Of a stretch of 64,000 bases of DNA, positions 16,303-24,669 are shown piece by piece. The stretch is from Vibrio splendidus (GTDB taxonomy: Bacteria; Pseudomonadota; Gammaproteobacteria; Enterobacterales; Vibrionaceae), in contig NZ_CP031055.1 in NCBI RefSeq assembly GCF_003345295.1, forward strand, positions 930,001 through 994,000, given 5' to 3'. The position numbers and the translations under genes were made by a program. Numbering within the stretch: position 1 is the stretch's first letter; each line of letters begins with the position of its first letter. Below the pieces are notes generated by a model. It saw nothing but the letters and a program-made list of their open reading frames with translations. It was not told the origin of the DNA and searched no databases.

Positions 16303-17427
16303 TTATAGCTCGTCTACTGTTGCCCAAACCGCTGCTAGCATGTCGTGACCAAATGCAACACTGCGCTCTGGAGACCAGCCGTAAAGTTCGTCAGCGTGGC
16401 TGATGTGATCTTTAAACGGCATCTCGACAGTGTAAGCCAGACATTTGAACTGCTCACCGATCCAGTTTGTGCCGACGGTCATATTTGCTTTGCCCGGTTC
16501 GTCTTTATCGTAACCAAATTCATCTTGGAATTCTGGTGTGATAGTCAGAAGCGCTTGCTTGAAGTGGTTCTCCAGTTTTGCAATGCGCTCGTTGTATGAA
16601 GGTGTGCCTTCGCTACCTGCAACAAAGTTATACGGGATCGCTTCATCACCGTGAATGTCTAGGCACAGATCAACGCCAGTTTCTAGCATGCGCTCGCGCA
16701 CAAGGAAAACTTCAGGACTGCGCTCTAGAGAAGGTGATTGCCATTCGCGGTTAAGGTTTACACCAATCGCATTAGTGCGCAGGTGACCACGGATGCTGCC
16801 ATCTGGGTTCATGTTCGGTACAACGCGGAACACAACGCTGTCTAGAAGAGAGCGACCGACTGTGTCTGTCTCATCAAGCAGGCGTTGCAGCAGACCTTCG
16901 ATTAGCCATTCAGCCATAGTCTCGCCTGGGTGTTGGCGACCAATAACCCAGATGTTTTTCTTATCTTCACTTGGCTCACCAATGGTTAGCAAGGTGATGT
17001 CGTTGTTGTCTAGCGTGTGACCTAGAGTTTCAAGCTTACAAGCCGGGTGCGTTTGAGCACTGTGCAGAAGATCTTGGTGACGATCGTATGAGTACGGTGC
17101 GAAGTACGCGAAGTACATTGAATCGTGTTCAGGGATGATATCAAAGCTTAATGTATCGCCATCGAACTGAGATGGAATACGGAACCACTCTTCACGGTCA
17201 TAAGATGCTACAACATCATAATCTTTCCAACCATCAGGGTAAGCAGATGTTGCCAATTGGCCGATTTCAAAGTGGTGAGCTTGTTGAGCTTCGCTTTCTA
17301 AACGGAAGTGAAACCACTGAGAGATTTCAGTCTGGTTGTCTGCTGGGATAGTCAGTTGAATATTTTGTGGTGAATCTGCTGAAACGACGTGAATGTTGCC
17401 GCTTTCGAAATTGCTGAAAATTTTCAT
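16303..17427 (-). CDS. M14 zinc carboxypeptidase (cytosolic carboxypeptidase-like)
   Basis: Zinc metallopeptidase of 374 aa from ATG 17427 (MKIFSNFE...). An N-terminal beta-sandwich of about 125 residues (WFHFRLE ... YFAYFAPYSY) precedes the M14 catalytic domain. This is the layout of cytosolic carboxypeptidases (AGBL/CCP type). The zinc ligands are visible as HPGE and LDIHGD, NPDG and NLNREW supply substrate-binding residues, and the catalytic Glu lies in AYTVEMPF. No signal peptide, so it is cytoplasmic. Bacterial substrates are not known. Confidence 0.88.
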   Translation of the reverse strand: MKIFSNFESGNIHVVSADSPQNIQLTIPADNQTEISQWFHFRLESEAQQAHHFEIGQLATSAYPDGWKDYDVVASYDREEWFRIPSQFDGDTLSFDIIPEHDSMYFAYFAPYSYDRHQDLLHSAQTHPACKLETLGHTLDNNDITLLTIGEPSEDKKNIWVIGRQHPGETMAEWLIEGLLQRLLDETDTVGRSLLDSVVFRVVPNMNPDGSIRGHLRTNAIGVNLNREWQSPSLERSPEVFLVRERMLETGVDLCLDIHGDEAIPYNFVAGSEGTPSYNERIAKLENHFKQALLTITPEFQDEFGYDKDEPGKANMTVGTNWIGEQFKCLAYTVEMPFKDHISHADELYGWSPERSVAFGHDMLAAVWATVDEL

Positions 17428-17564
17428 TGTAGTTTTTATCTCGTAGTTGAGTTGCCGTAAGACTAGCACACTTTTTTTCGAGCAAACCACTAACTAAATC
17501 GTAATGAGATGTTATTTCAATTCTCAATTTTTTGTTATCTACGTTTAAGCTTTCTGATTTTGAA

Positions 17565-17840
17565 CTAGCGGCGTTGGCAAGTCGTACAACCACGACAAGC
17601 AGAACGTGTGTAACGATCCAGCTTACTGCGTTGAACCTTACAGTACGCGTTTTTCAGTGCTCTTCTTCCAGAAAACCAATCATCGGGTTTGGACAGGATC
17701 AGATAACCATTAAAGCGCTTCACAAGCTCTATTCTATTTTGGTCGATAAACTTGCTATCAAAGCCAATTTCAAAGTAATCAAGCGCTTGTTCGATGGCGG
17801 TGAAACGCGCTATTTTTTGCTGGAATTCTGTTTGGTTCAT
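17565..17840 (-). CDS. NifW-like protein with a C-terminal Cys cluster
   Basis: Small protein of 91 aa. The central segment ALDYFEIGFDSKFIDQNRIE followed by LVKRFNGYL resembles the nitrogenase-stabilising NifW family (typical form: a DYFGVPYD block, then VNVNRLHILKRF). The C-terminus carries CRGCTTC, a CxxCxxC cluster that could bind metal. No nif genes occur in this window, so a role in nitrogen fixation is doubtful. Vibrio genomes outside the diazotrophs appear to carry such genes (recollection, not checked). Overlaps no other credible gene. Confidence 0.6.
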   Translation of the reverse strand: MNQTEFQQKIARFTAIEQALDYFEIGFDSKFIDQNRIELVKRFNGYLILSKPDDWFSGRRALKNAYCKVQRSKLDRYTRSACRGCTTCQRR

Positions 17841-18012
17841 GGGGATTCGTCTCTGAACTGGTGGCAGCTATTGTACCGAGTCTACGACTTGTTTTATTGA
17901 CTTTAGTTATGCTTATCTGGATTTTAGTCGTGGGCTTTTTCAACTTTAAATGATCTTTTTAACTCTTTGAAGCTTATAGATAAAACATCAATAAACTGTG
18001 CAGGAAAGAATC

Positions 18013-18225
18013 ATGAATCGAATTAACCCAAAGAAACTGCTCCGCAGTAAATGGACTGCGGTTAGCCCAGTCAAGAAAGAAAAGCACTTTATGGTCACTG
18101 AGGTCGAGTTCGAAGAAGGGGAGGTGATTCGTTGCTTGATAGAAGCAGTGATGACCAAACGAGAGGAAGCCATTAATTGGCGAGATCTAACCGACAAGGA
18201 GCATTGGCTTCCAGGTTGGAAGTAA
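18013..18225 (+). CDS. TIGR02450-family Trp-rich small protein
   Basis: A 70-aa protein starting at ATG 18013 behind AGGAAAGA. The pattern NPKKLLRSKWTAVSPVKKEK followed by EHWLPGWK matches the TIGR02450 Trp-rich family of gamma-proteobacteria. It is very basic at the N-terminus, and the conserved tryptophans lie at both ends. Function unknown. Confidence 0.8.
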   Translation: MNRINPKKLLRSKWTAVSPVKKEKHFMVTEVEFEEGEVIRCLIEAVMTKREEAINWRDLTDKEHWLPGWK

Positions 18226-18264
18226 GGACGTGAAGTAACGAAGAGTATCTCAACTACGCCCGTT

Positions 18265-19002
18265 TTAACTGCCCGCTACCGTTTGCGATTGCCAGTATTT
18301 GAGTCCTTCTAAAACACCTTCAGCGTGTGTTGCTCTGCTAGTGTACACGTTGTCTCGATCAGACAAATGAGCGACCTCAGGATAATGGTTAGCCACTAAT
18401 ATTGAGTTTACGCCCTTTATCGTCAGCATAGAGGTGTCGTTGGCAGAGTCACCGGCAACGCACACTTCTTCAACGCTCAACTCATGTTGTTTAAGTAGAT
18501 GATGAATCGCTGTGGCCTTATTGACACCTTTAGGCGTGATATCTAGGTACCAATCGTGAGAGTAAGTGAGGTGTACATCTATCCCGTGTAATTCTAAGCT
18601 CGATTCGATCAGTTCATGCTGAGGCTCTGAGAGCTTTCCTTCAAAAGTGATCTTGTAATCACCCTGATGGCTCTCTAAGCGTTCGCCCATGAAATCGAGT
18701 GGCGCCAGTGCTGACTCTACCTTTGATTTGTTCCAAGAAGCTTCTAATTGGTTGTGCCAAATATGATCAGGCTTTTGGGAGTGAACGTGATGAATTCTGG
18801 TGCCCACATCGCTGATAATACTGTGTGGTTTCGGGTAGTTATCTGATGCCAAACCCACCCGGATTGAGGGCAGAGTTCTACCCGTCGCGATGATAAAGCG
18901 GATATCAGGTTGCTCCGCTAAGTAGTCAAATAACTGATTAACCCCATGAGATGAACCCCCATCAAGCGTACCGTCAAAGTCACACACCAGCATTTTTATC
19001 AT
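18265..19002 (-). CDS. HAD-IIB family phosphatase
   Basis: Cytoplasmic hydrolase of 245 aa. HAD motif I is DFDGT (about residues 8-12), motif II is IATGR, and motif IV is GDSANDTSML. The cap between motifs II and III is of the C2B type found in sucrose-phosphatase and mannosyl-3-phosphoglycerate phosphatase relatives. The likely substrate is a sugar phosphate, but which one cannot be told. It is divergent from proVWX across a long leader. Confidence 0.85.
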   Translation of the reverse strand: MIKMLVCDFDGTLDGGSSHGVNQLFDYLAEQPDIRFIIATGRTLPSIRVGLASDNYPKPHSIISDVGTRIHHVHSQKPDHIWHNQLEASWNKSKVESALAPLDFMGERLESHQGDYKITFEGKLSEPQHELIESSLELHGIDVHLTYSHDWYLDITPKGVNKATAIHHLLKQHELSVEEVCVAGDSANDTSMLTIKGVNSILVANHYPEVAHLSDRDNVYTSRATHAEGVLEGLKYWQSQTVAGS

Positions 19003-19747
19003 TCGAGCGCCTTGTCCTTTTCTTTAATAATCGCGGAAAGTATGTCGATTTCTTCTATAAATAATGGCTCAGCAATGAGGACTCTACAAGTTGTCTTTCG
19101 GCTTAGATAATCGACACTCATTAGTTTGCAGTAAGCATCACACTTGGCGTTATGTTTTGGATACTGAAGATAATTCTATCAATTTGACCAGTGCCAAACT
19201 TGGTTTATTCCATCGGCTATTTCTATTTTCATATAGTGACTTTCTGGCCCTCTATTGGTTTAAATGAGCGGTTGTAAATACCTCTGCGTTCTTGCCGAAG
19301 CTATACCGATCTTCTTGTTACATCGATAAAGAAGAAGGGGGGAGGTTTTGCTCTCCGTAAAGCGCAAATTTCCAGTTTTTAGATATCGTTAAAACTACAA
19401 TAAATAGTTTGTATTCGAATTATTTGTGCACGAAGTATTTGTGTTGAATCCTAGTCTGTTTCACCCATTAATTGTTTTAATGTGAAATAAATATTCAATA
19501 ATCTATCAGTAAGTAATAGATAATCTCGAACGCATTTATATCGTTTTAATATCCTTTATTATCAGTGTTTTGGTGGTTTTTGCCTGAATGTTAAAACTTG
19601 ATTTTGGTTGGCGAAATGATTGTTTTTGATAAGGGTTACCGAACGCAACCCCTTGATTTACAGCTCTACATTGCTTAGAGTGCTAATCGTTTTTCGAGCT
19701 TAAATAACCATTTTTAAGTTAAAATAGCTAAGAAAGGATTAGATTAT
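19003..19747. other. Long 745-bp intergenic leader upstream of proV
   Basis: No ORF with coding character. The segment becomes very AT-rich from about 19380 to 19740, consistent with an osmoregulated promoter region of the proU type with H-NS binding (inference). Partial palindromes are seen: CCAAACTTGG near 19195, a GGGGAGG...CTCTCC hairpin near 19337-19356, and AGCTTAAATAACC...TTAAGTT near 19699. None matches a regulator site I can name. An sRNA cannot be excluded. Confidence 0.45.
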
Positions 19748-20935
19748 ATGGATCCCATACTGGAAGTTAAGGGACTGTACAAGGTGTTTGGTGAAGATAC
19801 CGACCGTGCTTTTTCGATGATTAATGAAGGCGCGGATAAAGACAAAATTTTTGAAGAAACAGGGTTAACGATCGGTGTTAACGATGTTTCTCTTAGTATT
19901 CAAGAAGGCGAGATTTTCGTGATTATGGGATTGTCAGGATCTGGCAAATCAACCCTAGTACGCCTTCTTAACCGCTTAATCGAACCTACCAAAGGTAATG
20001 TGCTTCTTCGAGGCAAAGACATTGCCCACATCTCAGAAGATGAACTACGCGAAGTCCGCCGCAACAACATCTCCATGGTTTTCCAAAATTTCGCACTGAT
20101 GCCGCATATGACAGTTATCGAAAATGCTGCATTTGGCCTTGAGCTGGCAGGTGTTGAAGTAGATAAACGAAAACAGTCAGCATTTGAAGCGTTAGAGCGC
20201 GTAGGCCTTGGCGCATACTCAGAATCGTACCCAGATGAATTGTCTGGCGGTATGAAACAACGTGTTGGTCTAGCGCGAGCCTTGGCATGTGACCCAGATA
20301 TCCTGTTAATGGACGAGGCGTTCTCGGCACTCGATCCTTTGATTCGTACTGAAATGCAAGATGAACTGATTCGTCTTCAAAATGACGATAAACGAACGAT
20401 TGTATTCATCTCCCATGATTTGGATGAAGCGATGAGAATCGGTGACCGTATTGCCATTATGCAAAACGGTGAAGTGGTTCAAGTGGGCACACCAGACGAA
20501 ATTCTTAACAACCCAGCGAACGACTATGTCGAAGCCTTTTTCCGTGGTGTAAATGTCGCAAGCGTACTTACTGTGAAAGACATTGCGCGTAAGAAACCGG
20601 CTGCGGTATTTAAAAAGTCAGAACACGACGGCCCAGCTTCCGCTCTGCAAATCCTAATGGATAACGACCGTGAATACGGCATCGTTGTTGAGAAGAGCAG
20701 CCTTTACTCCGGCATTGTTTCTATTGACTCTCTTCGCAAAGCTCACAAAGAGAACAAATCATTAGTGAGCGCGCAGATCGATGATGGATTAACGCTGAAC
20801 CCTGATTTACCAATCAATGACGTGCTTGGCCTTGTTGGTGGTGTGCCTTACTCAGTTCCTGTTGTGGATGAGCAAGGTAATTACTTTGGCGTGGTAACTA
20901 AGTCACGTTTGCTACAAACATTGGATAAGGGGTAG
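19748..20935 (+). CDS. proV: Glycine betaine/L-proline ABC transporter ATP-binding protein ProV
   Basis: ATPase of the ProU osmoprotectant importer, 395 aa. Walker A GLSGSGKST, Q-loop, signature SGGMKQRVGLARAL, Walker B ILLMDEAF and H-loop FISHDLDEA are all present. After about residue 280 comes a C-terminal regulatory part with CBS-type repeats, as in E. coli ProV and OpuAA, where it senses ionic strength. First gene of proVWX; proW begins 3 bases after its stop. Preceded by AAAGGA. Confidence 0.96.
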   Translation: MDPILEVKGLYKVFGEDTDRAFSMINEGADKDKIFEETGLTIGVNDVSLSIQEGEIFVIMGLSGSGKSTLVRLLNRLIEPTKGNVLLRGKDIAHISEDELREVRRNNISMVFQNFALMPHMTVIENAAFGLELAGVEVDKRKQSAFEALERVGLGAYSESYPDELSGGMKQRVGLARALACDPDILLMDEAFSALDPLIRTEMQDELIRLQNDDKRTIVFISHDLDEAMRIGDRIAIMQNGEVVQVGTPDEILNNPANDYVEAFFRGVNVASVLTVKDIARKKPAAVFKKSEHDGPASALQILMDNDREYGIVVEKSSLYSGIVSIDSLRKAHKENKSLVSAQIDDGLTLNPDLPINDVLGLVGGVPYSVPVVDEQGNYFGVVTKSRLLQTLDKG

Positions 20936-20938
20936 ATC

Positions 20939-22033
20939 ATGTCGTCTGAACAAACAAATAATGACCCATGGTCACAGCCTGCTCCTGCCGCTCAGCCATC
21001 AAGTGATCCTTGGGGTCAAGCCGCTGACACTTCACCATCGGCAGATTGGCTAAGCAGTGAAACCGTAGAAACCATTCCTTTTGATCCTCTTAATCCTTTT
21101 GCAGAAGCCGTTCTGCCTGTTGATACTTGGGTTGAGTCTGGATTGAATTGGCTAGTTGAACACGGACGACCATTGTTTCAAGCAATTCGTGTACCTATCG
21201 ATTTCATTCTAAGTTCATTTGAAACGGCATTGGTGTCTACGCCAGCCCCATTTATGCTCATCATTTTGTTCTTGGTGGCATGGCAGTTTTCAAACCTGAA
21301 ACTGGGTGTTGCTACGGCAGTATCTCTTACTATGATTGGTTTGATTGGCGCTTGGTCTGAAGCGATGACCACGCTTTCACTGGTGATGACATCTGTATTC
21401 TTCTGCCTGTTGATCGGTTTACCTATGGGGATATGGCTCGCCCGAAGTAACACGGCGGCTAAATTCGTTCGCCCAATTCTGGACGCTATGCAAACAACAC
21501 CAGCCTTCGTTTACTTAGTACCCATCGTAATGTTGTTTGGTATCGGTAACGTTCCAGGTGTGGTGGTGACCATTATATTCGCACTGCCACCGGTGGTACG
21601 TTTAACCATTCTGGGTATTCAGCAAGTACCGGAAGATTTGATCGAAGCGGGTCATTCATTCGGTGCAAGCAAAAAGCAGATGCTTTACCGAATTCAACTG
21701 CCACTTGCATTACCAACCATTATGGCGGGCGTGAACCAAACACTGATGTTGTCGCTATCTATGGTGGTTATCGCATCAATGATCGCGGTAGGTGGTTTAG
21801 GGCAAATGGTACTGAGAGGTATCGGCCGTCTAGATATGGGACTGGCCGCTGTTGGTGGTCTCGGCATCGTTATTCTAGCAATCCTGCTTGACCGCATTAC
21901 CCAAGTTCTCGGGGTAAATGCAGGTAATACAAAATTACGCTGGTACCACATGGGCCCTGTTTCTCTTGTGCTCAATGCGATAAATCGCGGTAACAAATCA
22001 GAACTACAATTAAGGAAAAACACCAATGAATAA
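20939..22033 (+). CDS. proW: Glycine betaine/L-proline ABC transporter permease ProW
   Basis: Inner-membrane permease of 364 aa. A long hydrophilic N-terminal extension of about 95 residues with two NDPWSQP / SDPWGQA-like phrases precedes the membrane domain, as E. coli ProW also has a long N-terminal tail. The EAA loop reads EDLIEAGHSFGASKKQMLYR. It starts 3 bases after proV and overlaps proX by 8 bases, so the three are translationally coupled. Confidence 0.95.
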   Translation: MSSEQTNNDPWSQPAPAAQPSSDPWGQAADTSPSADWLSSETVETIPFDPLNPFAEAVLPVDTWVESGLNWLVEHGRPLFQAIRVPIDFILSSFETALVSTPAPFMLIILFLVAWQFSNLKLGVATAVSLTMIGLIGAWSEAMTTLSLVMTSVFFCLLIGLPMGIWLARSNTAAKFVRPILDAMQTTPAFVYLVPIVMLFGIGNVPGVVVTIIFALPPVVRLTILGIQQVPEDLIEAGHSFGASKKQMLYRIQLPLALPTIMAGVNQTLMLSLSMVVIASMIAVGGLGQMVLRGIGRLDMGLAAVGGLGIVILAILLDRITQVLGVNAGNTKLRWYHMGPVSLVLNAINRGNKSELQLRKNTNE

Positions 22034-23033
22034 TTCATGGAAGAGCAAACTTGCAGTTAGCATCGTTTCTACATTAGCAGTATCAACGAACGTGTGGGCA
22101 GCAAGCTTACCGGGTGAAGGTGTATCAGTTCAGCCAGTTCAATCGTCTGTAGCGGAAGAAACATTCCAAACGTTGATTGTTAACCGCGCTCTTGAAGAGC
22201 TTGGCTACGACGTGAAATCTACGCAAGAAGTGGATTACAACGTAGGTTACACCTCTATCGCAAAAGGTGACGCGACGTTCCTAACCGTAGGTTGGTTCCC
22301 GCTTCATGCTGATAAATACAAAATGGCGGGCGGCGATGATAAATTCTACCGTGAAGGCCAATATGTAAGCGGTGCCGCTCAAGGTTACCTAATTGATAAG
22401 AAAACGGCTGAGAAATACAACATCACTAACATTGGTCAACTGACGGATCCAAAAATCGCGAAGCTGTTTGATGCTGACGGTGATGGCAAAGCAGACCTTA
22501 CAGGCTGTAACCCAGGTTGGGGTTGTGAGATGGTGATTGAACATCAACTTTCAGCGTTCAAACTGGACGATACGGTGACTCACAACCAAGGTAACTATGC
22601 GGCGATCATCGCAGATACGATTTCTCGTTACCAAAAGGGTGAATCAATCCTTTATTACACGTGGACACCTTACTGGGTAAGTGGCGTATTGGTGCCTAAC
22701 GAAGATGTAGTTTGGTTAGAAGTACCTTTCTCAGCACTTCCTGGCGAGCGTTCGAACGTGGATACGACGTTATCTAACGGCAAAAACTACGGCTTCGAAA
22801 TGAACTCAATGCGCATTATTGCGAACAAAGAGTTTGCTAAGAACAACCCATCAGCAGCGAAGCTTTTCGAGATCATCAAACTTAACATCAATGATGTAAG
22901 TGCTCAGAACATGATGATGAGTAAAGGCAAGAACAGCTCTGCAGATATCGAAGCGCACGTAAACGGTTGGATCAAAGCGAACCAAAGCACGTTCGATGGT
23001 TGGATTACAGAAGCGAAGAAAGCAGCACTGTAA
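22026..23033 (+). CDS. proX: Glycine betaine/L-proline-binding protein ProX
   Basis: Periplasmic binding protein, 335 aa, with a Sec signal peptide cut near VWA/ASLPG. Strong resemblance to E. coli ProX is evident in VDYNVGYTSIAKGDATF, LTGCNPGWGCE and YYTWTPYWVSG. These carry the aromatic residues that form the betaine cage and the conserved disulfide pair. It overlaps the end of proW and is followed by the operon terminator at 23160-23195. Confidence 0.96.
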   Translation: MNNSWKSKLAVSIVSTLAVSTNVWAASLPGEGVSVQPVQSSVAEETFQTLIVNRALEELGYDVKSTQEVDYNVGYTSIAKGDATFLTVGWFPLHADKYKMAGGDDKFYREGQYVSGAAQGYLIDKKTAEKYNITNIGQLTDPKIAKLFDADGDGKADLTGCNPGWGCEMVIEHQLSAFKLDDTVTHNQGNYAAIIADTISRYQKGESILYYTWTPYWVSGVLVPNEDVVWLEVPFSALPGERSNVDTTLSNGKNYGFEMNSMRIIANKEFAKNNPSAAKLFEIIKLNINDVSAQNMMMSKGKNSSADIEAHVNGWIKANQSTFDGWITEAKKAAL

Positions 23034-23159
23034 CTTTGACTTGTATTTGCTCTGTCTTACCAGACATTTTGATTTGAAATGATGAGCGTGTTGAGTGATT
23101 GTGTAGAGTCACTGAATCACCTTCAAATCAAGTGAAAAGGCGACAGAGTCAAACATTAA

Positions 23160-23195
23160 AAGGCCAGCAGTCCAATTTGGATTGCTGGCTTTTTG
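23160..23195 (+). terminator. Terminator of proVWX
   Basis: Long stem GGCCAGCAGTCCAA / TTGGATTGCTGGC with one mismatch, followed by five T. Confidence 0.9.
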
Positions 23196-23215
23196 TTTTC
23201 TGTTTCTGTTTCTAT

Positions 23216-23246
<31 letters not shown>

Positions 23247-23258
23247 TTAATTACAGCT

Positions 23259-23633
23259 CTAGCGTTCGCCTTGAACTTCAAAATCATCGCTGACTAAACG
23301 AGCGCAACCATCCGCTTCTAGTGCCCAGTGCTCACGATGTACAACACCAAACGCTTTGTTCATTGTCCAGCTGGCCGTCAGAATGTAGCCGCCTTCTGGG
23401 TGCTCTTCCCATTTAACATCGGTGTAATCAACGTCTTTGAAGCCTTGGTCGATGATATTTTGCCAAAACGCTTGAATCGCTTCACGACCTTCAAAAGTAC
23501 CAAATGGACGCGCTTCCATTACACAGCTTTCAGTATATTGATCGGCACAACCTTTTGCATCTTGGCTGTTGAAAGCTTTTTGCCACGCGTTAATGCCTTG
23601 CTTACATGCTTCTAAAATCTGGTTGTCTAACAT
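23259..23633 (-). CDS. NTF2-like / SnoaL-type protein
   Basis: Protein of 124 aa from ATG 23633, behind GGAGAAAG. The pattern AWQKAFNSQDAKGCADQYT, then FEGREAIQAFWQNII and a terminal strand LVSDDFEV, fits the NTF2-like superfamily (SnoaL/DUF4440). These are small cone-fold proteins with varied enzyme or ligand roles. It is divergent from a LysR regulator, which may control it (inference). Confidence 0.75.
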   Translation of the reverse strand: MLDNQILEACKQGINAWQKAFNSQDAKGCADQYTESCVMEARPFGTFEGREAIQAFWQNIIDQGFKDVDYTDVKWEEHPEGGYILTASWTMNKAFGVVHREHWALEADGCARLVSDDFEVQGER

Positions 23634-23774
23634 TGTCTTTCTCCATAACAGTCTTGTTTCGAGCACTGTCTTTTTGATTTGCTATCTCGATAAGTTGAAT
23701 TGAGTTTAGTCTTGGAAATTGATTTGAAAAACAGAGATAATAGAAAATACTGTTTGTAAAAAGAGAACAATAAG

Positions 23775-24641
23775 ATGAGTAAGTTAAAGCAGATGTCGAT
23801 TTTCGCTCATATCGTAGAGCAGGGTTCAGTATCAGCTGCGGCTGAAAAGCTTGAGCTGTCTAAATCTGTCGTCAGTCAGCACCTCAAGATTCTAGAACAA
23901 GAGCTAGGCGCCTCACTCCTTAAACGCACAACACGAAGACAAACTCTGACAAGCATGGGTGAGCGCTTTTATTTGAGTTGCAAAGACATCAACGTGATTG
24001 CTGACTCGGCGTGGGATATGGCAAAAGCCGAATTAGAAGAGCCACAAGGTAGGATTCGTATCACGGCTCCGAACGCGTTGATGGATTTATTGGTCGCGCC
24101 CGTTGTTGCGGAACTGATGAAGCAATACCCCAAGCTAAAGCCAGAACTGATCAGCGATGATCAGCACTTAGATTTCATGGAACACGATATTGATCTCGCG
24201 GTACGTGTGGGAAGCTCGCGTGATAGTAATCTTAAGCAGAAACGCTTAGGTGAGTTTAAAGACGTGTTGTGTGGTGTTGAAAGCATGCGAGATAGAGAGC
24301 TTGAATCTATTCCTTATATTGCAAACTCTTGGCAGGGAAAACAGGTGACTCATCATTTTAGTTCTCAAAATGAGCAAGACTTTGTTTATCAACAACAAGC
24401 AAGCTGCACCACGAACTCTTTTCACAGTTGTCTTGCTTTGATCAAATCTGGCGTTGGTATCGGGGCTATTCCAGACTTTTACCTTCATCAGCTATCCGGC
24501 GAGGTGGTCGACATGATGCCAGCATTCCAACTACCGACCAACACGGTTTATGCGCTAAACCCATTCGCTTCAAATACGCCAATCGCTATCAAGCTGTGTA
24601 TCCAAGCGTTGGAAGAGAAGCTTAAGAAGAATTTAGTATAA
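23775..24641 (+). CDS. LysR-family transcriptional regulator
   Basis: DNA-binding regulator of 288 aa. The N-terminal winged HTH reads MSIFAHIVEQGSVSAAAEKL followed by LSKSVVSQHLKILEQELGA, and then a LysR substrate-binding domain (about 90-288). It belongs to the LTTR subgroup that resembles DsdC/AaeR-like regulators acting on divergent genes. The 140-bp gap to the divergent NTF2-like gene is a typical LTTR arrangement. Ligand unknown. Confidence 0.92.
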   Translation: MSKLKQMSIFAHIVEQGSVSAAAEKLELSKSVVSQHLKILEQELGASLLKRTTRRQTLTSMGERFYLSCKDINVIADSAWDMAKAELEEPQGRIRITAPNALMDLLVAPVVAELMKQYPKLKPELISDDQHLDFMEHDIDLAVRVGSSRDSNLKQKRLGEFKDVLCGVESMRDRELESIPYIANSWQGKQVTHHFSSQNEQDFVYQQQASCTTNSFHSCLALIKSGVGIGAIPDFYLHQLSGEVVDMMPAFQLPTNTVYALNPFASNTPIAIKLCIQALEEKLKKNLV

Positions 24642-24669
24642 GATTCCTATAGTTAGTAAAATCTGGTGC

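Noticed and set aside
17151..17900. Plus-strand frames opposite the M14 and NifW-like genes
   Set aside because: No family signal; the minus-strand frames carry recognisable motifs.
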